From NCBI RefSeq assembly GCF_030691015.1, contig NZ_JAUYFF010000001.1, positions 62,001-126,000 on the forward strand: 64,000 bases of DNA. The letters are read 5' to 3'. Below, piece after piece: positions 43,729 to 52,598 of this stretch. This DNA comes from Sulfuricurvum sp. GTDB lineage: Bacteria; Campylobacterota; Campylobacteria; Campylobacterales; Sulfurimonadaceae. The notes below the pieces were generated by a model. The model was not told the origin of the DNA. It worked only from the letters and a program-made list of their open reading frames with translations, and made no database searches. A program made the translations under genes and the position numbers. The stretch's first letter is position 1. The number at the start of each line of letters is the position of its first letter.

Positions 43729-44763
43729 TCAGATTTGCTCAATTCCTACCAGTTGAACTTCGCTGAGGAGTTCTTTTGACTCTATAAGTGCTTGTATCGT
43801 GTCAGGGCGCGGATGACCGATTGCGATAGCCGTTCCATGATGTTTTGCTTTTTCTATCGCCTCTTTAATTTGCCGCTTGACATTACGGACACCGTCTTGA
43901 TGATCGAGAAATACATCCCGCCCGATGTAGCGCATTCCTAACGAAGTGGAGACTTCCGGTACTTTAGTTTTGCCTATAGTACGACTGTCTACGAATTGTA
44001 TCCCCTCTTTTTTGAGGACACGGATTAATTTTTCCATCGAATCGCTATCCCCCGTAAATTTTGATCCGGTATGATTGTTCACATAACGGACATTGGGGAA
44101 AAGCTGTTTAAGGGCAATAATCCGTTTTCCGATCGTCTCTTCCGAATCACCGACATGGAGGGTAAAGGGTTCTTCATCATTAAAATCAATCGCTTCAAGG
44201 GGGAGATGGACCATATATCGGTTTTGCCGCTGTGCCAATTGTGCCGATTCAGAATGCCTTGGACTAGGAGGCAAAAAAGACATCACCAACGGTAATCCGG
44301 TTGATTGAATGGCTCTCACATCCCGACTATATGAGACATCATCGATTATGATCACCAGTTTCGGCTGAGTCCCATCGAGTCGTTTTGGACGCACTGCCGC
44401 CGGAGGGGGCGATGCTTTTGGCTCTTTCGGTGCATATTCATGCTGAGGCTTCAGCGGCTCACGTCTGTGTTCTTGCTCCAATAGTGCTTGAAGCTCTTTT
44501 TGAAGACGTTTTATTTCACTGTCATAGGCCGCTTCTTTGGTTTTTGAAGGGATCGCTGAATACTCATCAATAGCTGCAATTTGTTCGATTTGTTTTACCA
44601 GATGCTGAGTTTGTACCCGCTCACGTACAAGTTCATCTTCCACCTGATTAAATCCGATAAAATAACCGATTAAGAGTGCACTGAGAAAAATTACGAGGCC
44701 GAAGAGTCCCCATCCGATATATTTTAAAGAGAGATATTTTTGATAAAGAGGCTGTTTTTTCAT
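43729..44763 (-). CDS. Divergent polysaccharide deacetylase family protein (YibQ-like)
   Basis: A 344-residue protein with a single membrane anchor (~17-38), a helical coiled-coil stretch (~40-105), a Pro-rich linker, and a C-terminal domain (~130-344) of the divergent polysaccharide deacetylase type: LVIIIDDVSYSRD, NHTGSKFTGD and GTAIAIGHPRPDT. The catalytic domain would lie in the periplasm. The substrate is not known. It lies between dprA and ilvC, with a hairpin upstream. Confidence 0.85.
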   Translation of the reverse strand: MKKQPLYQKYLSLKYIGWGLFGLVIFLSALLIGYFIGFNQVEDELVRERVQTQHLVKQIEQIAAIDEYSAIPSKTKEAAYDSEIKRLQKELQALLEQEHRREPLKPQHEYAPKEPKASPPPAAVRPKRLDGTQPKLVIIIDDVSYSRDVRAIQSTGLPLVMSFLPPSPRHSESAQLAQRQNRYMVHLPLEAIDFNDEEPFTLHVGDSEETIGKRIIALKQLFPNVRYVNNHTGSKFTGDSDSMEKLIRVLKKEGIQFVDSRTIGKTKVPEVSTSLGMRYIGRDVFLDHQDGVRNVKRQIKEAIEKAKHHGTAIAIGHPRPDTIQALIESKELLSEVQLVGIEQI

Positions 44764-44790
44764 AAAAGAAGGAACCTCTTTCTGTAGAAG

Positions 44791-44815
44791 TTTTCAGAGC
44801 TTCGCGCTCTGAAAA
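44791..44815. terminator. Hairpin after ilvC
   Basis: TTTTCAGAGC and GCTCTGAAAA form a perfect 10-bp stem around a TTCGC loop, 7 bases after the ilvC stop on the minus strand. A proper T-tract is missing, so it may end ilvC transcription or protect its mRNA end. Confidence 0.5.
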
Positions 44816-44821
44816 GGGGAA

Positions 44822-45865
<1,044 letters not shown>

Positions 45866-45887
45866 TCATAGGCTTAAAATTTGGCGA

Positions 45888-45893
45888 ATTATA
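45888..45893 (-). promoter_or_regulatory. -10 box of ilvC
   Basis: On the minus strand GGGGTATAATTC precedes ilvC by 44 bases, with a T-rich stretch upstream. The G before the TATAAT and the lack of a clear -35 box fit Campylobacterota sigma-70 promoters. Confidence 0.55.
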
Positions 45894-45978
45894 CCCCACT
45901 TTTGCATAAAAATAAATTAGCGCACCCTTATATCCTTATGCTAAATACTCTGCTAAGGATGTTACAACGATCCCATGC

Positions 45979-45984
45979 TACAAT
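45979..45984 (+). promoter_or_regulatory. Probable -10 box of the gene at 46010
   Basis: TGCTACAAT is an extended -10 (TG-N-TACAAT). It ends 25 bases before the ATG, which has an AGAGG ribosome site. Confidence 0.45.
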
Positions 45985-46009
45985 TCACCCAAAAAAAGAG
46001 GCACTTTGC

Positions 46010-46651
46010 ATGAAAAAATTCAACCTTTTTAAAGAGATCATTATCGTTGCCAAAGATGATTTTTTACGTGCCGCCAACTCGGCAAAACGGTTCGCCGTTC
46101 GTTATGACGGCAAAATCGTCTTTGAGCCGTTTGAACCTGATCTTATCGCAATTTATGAGGGTTCAATTCCCCCCTTGTCTCCCCTTGCTACAAATTTATC
46201 CCGACCTATTTCAGAAATGCTCGGAAAAGATTACCGTATTGTAGAAGATGAGGATCGACTCCTTATCAAAGCTTCCGGTGCGTGGCAGAGTATCATCGGC
46301 TACAATCAGAAACGGGCTTTGTACGATGATACGACAGGAGATGGAATCGCCGAATTTTCCGATAAAGTATTAGAAGATATGGGATGGCACGCTACCGAAT
46401 TTAATGTCGGTTATCGGGAAATCGTAGAGCAATTCGAAGAAAAATGTGAGGGGATTTTGCTCTGCATCGAGCAAGAGGAGCCGTATCAGTTCAGCGGATT
46501 AGGATTTGTGTTTGACATAGAAAGTGCGAGAGAAATTGGATTTGACTATTGTGTCGCAAGCATAAAAGATAAACTTGAAAACGATGACGATTTTGCCACC
46601 CTCACCGATGATGAAGAGGAAGCGGCGTTATATTTTAAGATACCGCTCTAA
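46010..46651 (+). CDS. Unrecognised conserved-looking acidic protein
   Basis: A 213-residue soluble protein, acidic towards its C-terminus (KLENDDDFATLTDDEEEAAL). It starts MKKFNLFKEIIIV and shows alternating strands and helices with no motif I know. The ATG at 46010 is preferred to the longer frame because it has an AGAGG site and promoter; the 43 extra upstream codons overlap the ilvC promoter. It ends in a 24-base convergent overlap with ruvX. Function unknown; good codon structure suggests a real gene of this lineage. Confidence 0.65.
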   Translation: MKKFNLFKEIIIVAKDDFLRAANSAKRFAVRYDGKIVFEPFEPDLIAIYEGSIPPLSPLATNLSRPISEMLGKDYRIVEDEDRLLIKASGAWQSIIGYNQKRALYDDTTGDGIAEFSDKVLEDMGWHATEFNVGYREIVEQFEEKCEGILLCIEQEEPYQFSGLGFVFDIESAREIGFDYCVASIKDKLENDDDFATLTDDEEEAALYFKIPL

Positions 46652-47020
46652 AATAATCTTAGCCGAGAGGGAGTCGATCCGACCGTCGCGTTTGTAGCGG
46701 ATTTCCCCCTTCATCAGTGCTTCGGCTTCTTGGGAGCTGTGGGATTCGTCTTGGTAGGCGATCTCCCCTGCGAATTCGACGAGATTCATAAAGTGCGCAG
46801 CACGTCGGCGCATCTCATCCTCTGTCGTGCTTCCCATCGGGATACCGACCACAACCGTAGTTGCTTCGTATTCGTTCAACACTTTTTTGACATCGTTGGC
46901 GGCTTGATTTCTATTTTTACGTTCTACCGCCGGAAGCGGAGTCACGATTCCCGCACCTGCACTGAGTGCCAGTCCTATCCGTTTTAGTCCTAAATCAATC
47001 GCGATAATAGTTCCCATCAT
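46628..47020 (-). CDS. ruvX: Holliday-junction resolvase-like protein RuvX (YqgF)
   Basis: About 130 residues with an RNase H-like fold: the metal-binding Asp in TIIAIDLGLKRIG, the VVVGIPMGSTTEDEM strand, and YQDESHSSQEAE and DSLSAKIILERYL near the end. The family acts on pre-16S rRNA and may resolve DNA junctions. The ATG at 47020 overlaps the mnmE stop, with a GGGG ribosome site; a second ATG follows at 47017. Last gene of the rpmH-to-ruvX run. Confidence 0.9.
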   Translation of the reverse strand: MMGTIIAIDLGLKRIGLALSAGAGIVTPLPAVERKNRNQAANDVKKVLNEYEATTVVVGIPMGSTTEDEMRRRAAHFMNLVEFAGEIAYQDESHSSQEAEALMKGEIRYKRDGRIDSLSAKIILERYLKI

Positions 47021-48360
47021 TTCCCCAGACAAAACTGGCCGAACATCTTGTCAAACATCTCATCAAGTTCATACGGGCGGCTAATTGAGGCAACGGAGCG
47101 GATGGCTGCATTGATATGAAACGAAAAAAACTCCAGTTCACCATCTCGAAGCGGCTCGTTAGCATCATCAATCGATCTAACGGCTTTTTCGGTCGCACTG
47201 ATCTGACGTTGCGAGATGAGCATCATCTCCTCGCCGTCATTTTCATAATCCATTAGAGAACTCAGAACATCGATGAGAGATTGCATCTCTTGTTTACAGC
47301 TCAAGCGAATAGGGGTATAACCCTCTATCGCCGCAATATCAAACGATTCTTGTAAATCCGATTTGTTCAATACACAGATAAAAGGTTTCTCTTCGCGGTA
47401 CCGCTCGATTAGATCGATAATGGCACGGTCTTCTCCATCAATCTCACGTGAAGAGTCAAACAATACGATGACCACATCGGCATTTTCTATCGCCGAAATA
47501 GAGCGTTCGATCCCGATCCGCTCAATCTCATCGTGAGCGTTCCGTATCCCCGCCGTATCGACCAGACGGATCAGATGGGTACCGATACGTACCTGCTCTT
47601 CGATCGTGTCACGAGTCGTCCCTGCAATGTCGCTGACGATGGCACGCTCATAATCGAGAAGCGCATTTAAAAGAGAGCTTTTCCCGACATTGGGTTTGCC
47701 GATAATGGCGACACGAAATCCCTGCATTAAACCTGAACGTCTGCGGCTCGATTCGAGTGTACGAGAGAGGGTATGTTTGATGTTTGCGAGTTTGACTTCG
47801 ATCTGATCTACAACGTCTTGAGGCAAATCCTCTTCGGCATAATCGATCACCACTTCAGAGTACGCCAATATTTCAAGAAGCGCATCTCGGATACCCTCGA
47901 TATATCCGCGCAATTCACCCTTCATCTGACGCGCTAGTATCCGTGCGGCATCGTCACTTTTAGCTTCGATGAGTGCGGCGGTTGCTTCGGCTTGAGTCAA
48001 ATCTAAGCGACCGTTTAAAAAGGCACGTTTGCTAAACTCTCCCGGTTCGGCTAAACGCGCCCCCTCGGATAAAACAGCACATAATAGTGATTCAGCCACA
48101 ACATACCCGCCGTGACATTGAAACTCCACGACCTCTTCGCCGGTAAAACTGCGCGGTGCTTGGAAATAGATCACGATCGCTTCATCGATTAATGTACCGT
48201 CGTTATGATGCAAAGAGGTTAAAGTTGCATAGCGGGGTTGAAGTTGGCTTTTTTTGGTAAGTTTTAAAGCGATAGAGAGAGAACGATCTCCGCTAAGACG
48301 GAGAATCGAAATAGAACCGACACCGTTTGCGGTGGCAATAGCGGCAATGGTGTCGTTCAT
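47017..48360 (-). CDS. mnmE: tRNA modification GTPase MnmE (TrmE)
   Basis: A protein of about 447 residues. Its N-terminal tetrahydrofolate-binding domain starts NDTIAAIATANGVGSISI; a helical domain encloses a G domain with GKPNVGKSSLLNALL, DTAGIR and NKSD. It ends with the catalytic C-x-G-K motif (FCLGK). With MnmG it modifies uridine at the wobble position of several tRNAs. The ATG overlaps the stop of the Jag-like gene (TGATG). Confidence 0.95.
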   Translation of the reverse strand: MNDTIAAIATANGVGSISILRLSGDRSLSIALKLTKKSQLQPRYATLTSLHHNDGTLIDEAIVIYFQAPRSFTGEEVVEFQCHGGYVVAESLLCAVLSEGARLAEPGEFSKRAFLNGRLDLTQAEATAALIEAKSDDAARILARQMKGELRGYIEGIRDALLEILAYSEVVIDYAEEDLPQDVVDQIEVKLANIKHTLSRTLESSRRRSGLMQGFRVAIIGKPNVGKSSLLNALLDYERAIVSDIAGTTRDTIEEQVRIGTHLIRLVDTAGIRNAHDEIERIGIERSISAIENADVVIVLFDSSREIDGEDRAIIDLIERYREEKPFICVLNKSDLQESFDIAAIEGYTPIRLSCKQEMQSLIDVLSSLMDYENDGEEMMLISQRQISATEKAVRSIDDANEPLRDGELEFFSFHINAAIRSVASISRPYELDEMFDKMFGQFCLGK

Positions 48361-49181
48361 CAATATTCGTGGTAACTGTTGATGATGATAAACTTACCGC
48401 CATCACGGGTAGAGCGGATAGCCACATAACGATCCGGATATCGATCTCTTAGTTGTTTGAGGGCAATTTGGACCAATACACCATCCAACACTTTGGTTTG
48501 CGCACGTCCATCTTGATCGATAACATCACAAACATTGATCAAGTAGCGAGAAATAGACTCTTCTTGATTTTTTAAGAATTCCGCAATTTCCAAACGGAGC
48601 TGCATTCCATACACTGCATTGATCCAGTTGAAGAGCATATACGAGAGTGCTTTGTAACGATATCCCTCTTTTCCGATCATCAATGCCGCATCGGCACCGG
48701 TGAACTCGACAAGGAGCGTGTTTTCATCATAGACACTGACATCGACAGCATTGATATCAAAACAGATATCTTTAAAGAGGATGTTAATCTGCTCTTTCAC
48801 TTCATCGGCACACTCTTGGGCTGAGAGCTGATAGAAGTCCCCTTCCATCTCCCCCTCTTCTTCAAAATCATCGGCTTGTTCGTAAAATTCATCGCCCAAT
48901 ACCAACTCTTCAGGCTCAACATATACGGAAGCTGTTTCAATCTCTTCTTCAACCGCAGGTTCTTCTACAACAACCGACTCTTTGACGACTTCGACTGCCG
49001 TTGATACTCCCGCAGAGTGGGGGAGATTTGCAACAATAATCGCCGATTTTTTAAAAAGACCCAAGACCCCTTTGGAAGGGAATTGAACGATCTCGACTTG
49101 AAGCGCGGTAACAGAACATCCGAACTCTGCGGCCGCTTGTGCGTACGCTTGTTCTAGTGTTGGTGCTTCAATCTTTTTCAT
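48360..49181 (-). CDS. Jag/KhpB-like RNA-binding protein
   Basis: A 273-residue protein with a Jag-N domain (1-~50, MKKIEAPTLEQAYAQAAAEFG, GVLGLFKKSA), an acidic linker (~60-120) and a KH domain with ALMIGKEGYRYKALSYMLF. The C-terminal part lacks the R-x3-H signature of the usual R3H domain. The Helicobacter homologue HP1451, also between yidC and mnmE, was reported to bind the Cag VirB11 ATPase, but RNA binding is the general expectation. The start at 49181 overlaps yidC by 14 nt. Confidence 0.85.
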   Translation of the reverse strand: MKKIEAPTLEQAYAQAAAEFGCSVTALQVEIVQFPSKGVLGLFKKSAIIVANLPHSAGVSTAVEVVKESVVVEEPAVEEEIETASVYVEPEELVLGDEFYEQADDFEEEGEMEGDFYQLSAQECADEVKEQINILFKDICFDINAVDVSVYDENTLLVEFTGADAALMIGKEGYRYKALSYMLFNWINAVYGMQLRLEIAEFLKNQEESISRYLINVCDVIDQDGRAQTKVLDGVLVQIALKQLRDRYPDRYVAIRSTRDGGKFIIINSYHEY

Positions 49182-50778
49182 GATGCTTTTCCGCAAGATG
49201 AGCTTCGTGACGTACAGCACGAGCCGCTTCGAATTGTTTGTTTACGAGATATTGCTGCGCAATTGAGAAAAGGTTATTGACGAACCAGTACAACACCAAC
49301 CCAGCCGGGAATGTGAAGAAGAAGAACGTAAAGATAACCGGTAAAAATTTAAAGATTTTTTCCTGCAACGGATCGGTAAAGTTGCTCGGAGTGATCTTTT
49401 GCTGATAGTACATTGTCGCACCCATCAAAATAGGGAGGATGTAATACGGGTCCATACGTGAAAGGTCGGTAATCCATAATAACCATGGAGCCCCTTGGAG
49501 TTCAACCGCATTCAAAAGTACACGGTAAATGGCAAAGAACACAGGTATTTGAAGGATCAACGGTAAACATCCGCCCAACGGATTGGCACCGTGTTTTTTA
49601 TACATTTCCATAACAGCGGCATTCATCCGTGCAGGATCGCCTTTGTATTTCTCCTGTACCTCTTTGATACGAGGGGCAATGTCTTTGATCTTTTGCATAG
49701 AGACCATCCCTTTGTGGGTCAAAGGGTAGAGGAAAACACGGATAAGAACCGTCAAACCGATAATTGACCAGCCCCAGTTACCTAAAAGGCCATGCAACCA
49801 CATCAAGATTTTGAAAATAGGAGCTGCTACGAATGTAAACCATCCGAATTCAATCGCATTGACAAGAACAGGATTGATCGATTCAAGGGTTTTGTACTCT
49901 TTTGGTCCAATGTATCCGTTGAACGTAAAGTTATTCGCCCCTTCCAAATAGGTGACAGGGTTGTTGTTCACATCACGTTCGACTGTGACTTGAGTTGCTT
50001 TGTCAAACCCATAAAAAATAGTGGCGTAATATTGGTCAAATGCAGAGACGAGATGAACGTCACTAAACAATGAGCGCCCCTCAACATCGCCGTCTTCAAA
50101 AATAGTGGTGAGGTTATCGCCGGAATAGACCATTCCCCCCACAACCGTCATCATTTGTTCAATGATTTCAGGATGTTGCCCTAAGTAGAGAGAGTAGCGT
50201 TTTTCAGTAGAGAGAGCCACTTTCGCATCATAATGACCGTCAGCATAAAATGTCAACGTTTTCGTCACCGTCAATTCCGGGAGATTCTGACTCAATACAA
50301 TGGTCGATTTGCCGTTTTCGCCTAAAGCGATGTTTGTAGCATTTGTTGTATACGGAGTTTTTGCCGCCGCTTGATTGAGCGCTTCATCCGCAAAACGGAT
50401 TTGAAGCGGTTTCGCTCCGGTAGATGCGATCAGTTCTGAGAGTTTCCCGTCTTTACCGTTATGTTTTGCATTACTTAAAATGACCGAAGAGACCCGCCCG
50501 AGGGTATCAATTTTTAACGTAAATTCTTTAGCTGATACGGTGGTGAGCGTATCGGTCGTAACGGTTTTAATATCGGAAACAGCCGAAGCGTTACTCTCTG
50601 TTTGAGCCGCTGCAACAGTCGGTTGAATAGCAACTTCATTCGTAGTTGATACCGTAGTGGTGTTCTCTTCAGCGTTCGGAGCTTGCGGAGGAAATAGTGT
50701 CGTATAACCTATGAAAAAGACAAAAGATAAAGCAACAGCAACGAGGAGCCGTTGATTGGGAGTAAACTTTTCTAGCAC
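49168..50778 (-). CDS. yidC: Membrane protein insertase YidC
   Basis: A 536-residue YidC of the gram-negative type: TM1 (~10-25), a large periplasmic domain (~60-330), then five conserved helices including WGWSIIGLTVLIRVFLYPL with the hydrophilic-groove Arg, and PLILQIPVFFAIYRVL. It inserts and folds inner-membrane proteins, with Sec or alone. Start is GTG with AAGGG. It overlaps yidD and the Jag-like gene. Confidence 0.94.
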   Translation of the reverse strand: MLEKFTPNQRLLVAVALSFVFFIGYTTLFPPQAPNAEENTTTVSTTNEVAIQPTVAAAQTESNASAVSDIKTVTTDTLTTVSAKEFTLKIDTLGRVSSVILSNAKHNGKDGKLSELIASTGAKPLQIRFADEALNQAAAKTPYTTNATNIALGENGKSTIVLSQNLPELTVTKTLTFYADGHYDAKVALSTEKRYSLYLGQHPEIIEQMMTVVGGMVYSGDNLTTIFEDGDVEGRSLFSDVHLVSAFDQYYATIFYGFDKATQVTVERDVNNNPVTYLEGANNFTFNGYIGPKEYKTLESINPVLVNAIEFGWFTFVAAPIFKILMWLHGLLGNWGWSIIGLTVLIRVFLYPLTHKGMVSMQKIKDIAPRIKEVQEKYKGDPARMNAAVMEMYKKHGANPLGGCLPLILQIPVFFAIYRVLLNAVELQGAPWLLWITDLSRMDPYYILPILMGATMYYQQKITPSNFTDPLQEKIFKFLPVIFTFFFFTFPAGLVLYWFVNNLFSIAQQYLVNKQFEAARAVRHEAHLAEKHHEKD

Positions 50779-51104
50779 TGGGACCCTTTAAACTTAAAAT
50801 TTTTAATCAGAAAATAATTCTGTTGATATGGAACAAACCAGTATTTTATCGTATTTATGGAGAGTTCGGAGGGTTTTAACATCGGTTTGTTGATAATCGG
50901 ATAATCAATACCGCCGGAAAAAAGTTGATTGCACCGTAAAATTCGTAAAAATGTGGAATAAAATGCACGAGTGAGGGTGTTGCGCTCAAATTGCCACAGA
51001 GCATATTCGGAGCATGAGGGATAGTGACGACACGCACCGCGTGTCACCAAAGAGAAAGAGTGCCGATAAAGCCACAGGAGCTTAAGAAAGAAGATTCTTA
51101 TCAT
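50772..51104 (-). CDS. yidD: Membrane protein insertion factor YidD
   Basis: A protein of 110 residues with the conserved core RGACRHYPSCSEYALWQFE, which includes the YPSCSEYA motif, and an N-terminal amphipathic helix. It helps YidC insert membrane proteins. A GTG lies one codon upstream of the chosen ATG. The C-terminal ~35 residues form an extension relative to the shortest family members. It overlaps rnpA by 23 nt and yidC by 7 nt. Confidence 0.92.
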   Translation of the reverse strand: MIRIFFLKLLWLYRHSFSLVTRGACRHYPSCSEYALWQFERNTLTRAFYSTFLRILRCNQLFSGGIDYPIINKPMLKPSELSINTIKYWFVPYQQNYFLIKNFKFKGSQC

Positions 51105-51426
51105 CACCTACTCCAGCCATGGCACCCGTCCGTTTTAAAACATATTTGCAGTCGCGTCGCACTGTATCGAAAGGGTTGTCAAATAACCCTTTCTTGGCGA
51201 CAAAAACGTACCATCCGTCTTGTGCATTGGGTGAGAACTCATTAAAAAGAGCCCGAAGACGTCTTTTACATCGATTTCTCACTACTGCATTTCCAACTTT
51301 TTTACTGGCCGTATATCCAACTTTTTTTTCTCCCTTTAAGGGGAGATAAAACAACGCGATGGAAGTGCTGTGCGCATTTTTCCCGCGTTGATAAACACGC
51401 TGAAACTCACTATGGAGCTTTAGCAT
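51082..51426 (-). CDS. rnpA: Ribonuclease P protein component RnpA
   Basis: A 114-residue basic protein that assists the RNase P RNA in cutting tRNA 5' leaders. The signature RNRCKRRLRALF (RNR motif) and the preceding GYTASKKVGNAVVRN are clear. It follows rpmH by 11 bases in the usual rpmH-rnpA-yidD-yidC order. Confidence 0.94.
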   Translation of the reverse strand: MLKLHSEFQRVYQRGKNAHSTSIALFYLPLKGEKKVGYTASKKVGNAVVRNRCKRRLRALFNEFSPNAQDGWYVFVAKKGLFDNPFDTVRRDCKYVLKRTGAMAGVGDDKNLLS

Positions 51427-51437
51427 CGAGAAGCTAT

Positions 51438-51572
51438 TTAGACAGCCAATCGTTTTCTACCCTTAGCACGACGAGCGTTCAATACTCGACGGCCGTTTTT
51501 TGTCGCCATACGTGCACGGAAACCGTGGGTACGTTTACGTGGCGTATTATGCGGTTGGTATGTTCTTTTCAT
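51438..51572 (-). CDS. rpmH: 50S ribosomal protein L34
   Basis: A 44-residue, strongly basic protein starting [19 protein letters not shown] and ending AKGRKRLAV, diagnostic of L34. The AAAGGGA ribosome site lies just before the ATG. First gene of the ribosome/insertase operon. A TATTAT -10 may lie at 51605-51610 on the minus strand. Confidence 0.96.
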   Translation of the reverse strand: MKRTYQPHNTPRKRTHGFRARMATKNGRRVLNARRAKGRKRLAV

Positions 51573-51715
51573 AAGCCATTCCCTTTAGAAATTTTTAGCA
51601 CGCAATAATAGACAATTCTTACTTAAAGAAGGGTTAAGTTTCATAAAAGCTTGTTAAAATAATCTCGAATAGTGCCGATATACTCACTAAGAATCAACCC
51701 TATAAAGGTTATAGT

Positions 51716-52240
51716 ATGACAACCTCAACCTCTTTCGATGCGTACCGCTCTCATGAGCTCAATATTCAAATGAAAACCAGTTCAGGGGATACACTCTCTC
51801 TAAACTTTGAAAATGAGCAGTCCCTTTCGCTGAATGAAAAAACGACGTCCAATAGCAAAGAACAATCGTTTTCTTTCTCTTCCATGCAGGCATTTTCCTT
51901 CAATCTCGACAGCAACGGTATCAGCGAACAAGATCAAAAAGAGATCAATGCCTTTATGGAAAAAGCGCAGCCGTACATCGATAAATTTATGAAAGAACTC
52001 GAAGAAGAGAATCAAACCTCCCCGATCAATAAGATCGCTTCGGATGTCACTAAACTAATCGGAAACCTCAAGAATAGTGATGAAAACGTCAAAAATCATG
52101 CCAAACAAGGGGTAGTTGATCTATTTGACAATGCCGTTAAAGAGACAAAACCTATGGATAAAATGATCGAAGAAGCTCAAAAGTTGATGCAAAAAATCAT
52201 CGACGGGTTTGATAAACTTTTTGAACCCCTATACGCTTAA
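51716..52240 (+). CDS. Unrecognised soluble helical protein
   Basis: A 174-residue protein. Its N-terminal half is rich in Ser, Thr and Phe (NSKEQSFSFSSMQAFSFNLD) and its C-terminal half is helical and charged (ISEQDQKEINAFMEKAQPYI, then IIDGFDKLFEPL). No signal peptide or membrane segment is seen. I do not recognise the family. The first half looks like a flexible extended segment, the second like a bundle of helices. Divergent from rpmH, and its stop overlaps the convergent cytochrome gene by 4 bases. Confidence 0.6.
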   Translation: MTTSTSFDAYRSHELNIQMKTSSGDTLSLNFENEQSLSLNEKTTSNSKEQSFSFSSMQAFSFNLDSNGISEQDQKEINAFMEKAQPYIDKFMKELEEENQTSPINKIASDVTKLIGNLKNSDENVKNHAKQGVVDLFDNAVKETKPMDKMIEEAQKLMQKIIDGFDKLFEPLYA

Positions 52241-52590
52241 GGCTTTAAAAAATCTCGCAACGTCGGCATAACAGACTGCCCTTTCGGGGTATTACTCAGT
52301 TCTAATGTAGTTTTGAGTTTCATGTGACAATCACGGCATTCACGAATAACCGTATGCTCTGCCACCCGCGCACTCTCAATCTTTGCAATCGGATGACACG
52401 CAAAACAATCACTGCCGCAATCGGCCATTTTAGAAGGATTAGCACTGTGACATTGTATGCACGTCATCATCGGTTTATGACGGTGATCATTATCGATATT
52501 TTTAAGGAGTGCGGGATGACAGGTCATACAATCCCCCGTACACCCCAAAAGCTGTAATAATAGTACAAAGAGTAAGGCAATTATTTTCAT
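52237..52590 (-). CDS. Small tetrahaem c-type cytochrome lipoprotein
   Basis: A 117-residue exported protein with a lipobox (LLQLLGC, acyl-Cys near residue 17) and four C-x-x-C-H haem motifs: CMTCH, CIQCH, CFACH and CRDCH. Several extra His could be distal ligands. Such a compact cytochrome probably shuttles electrons in the periplasm, tethered to a membrane. The electron donor and acceptor are unknown; no reductase is adjacent. It lies just after clpB on the same strand. Confidence 0.8.
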   Translation of the reverse strand: MKIIALLFVLLLQLLGCTGDCMTCHPALLKNIDNDHRHKPMMTCIQCHSANPSKMADCGSDCFACHPIAKIESARVAEHTVIRECRDCHMKLKTTLELSNTPKGQSVMPTLRDFLKP

Positions 52591-52598
52591 GGCGTGAA

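Noticed and set aside
44791-44815. Strong hairpin read as a bidirectional terminator
   Set aside because: Neither side has a T-tract, so I list it only as a hairpin that may end ilvC transcription.
51438-51715. Possible replication origin near rpmH-rnpA
   Set aside because: In many bacteria dnaA and the origin lie beside rpmH, but there is no dnaA and no box cluster here.
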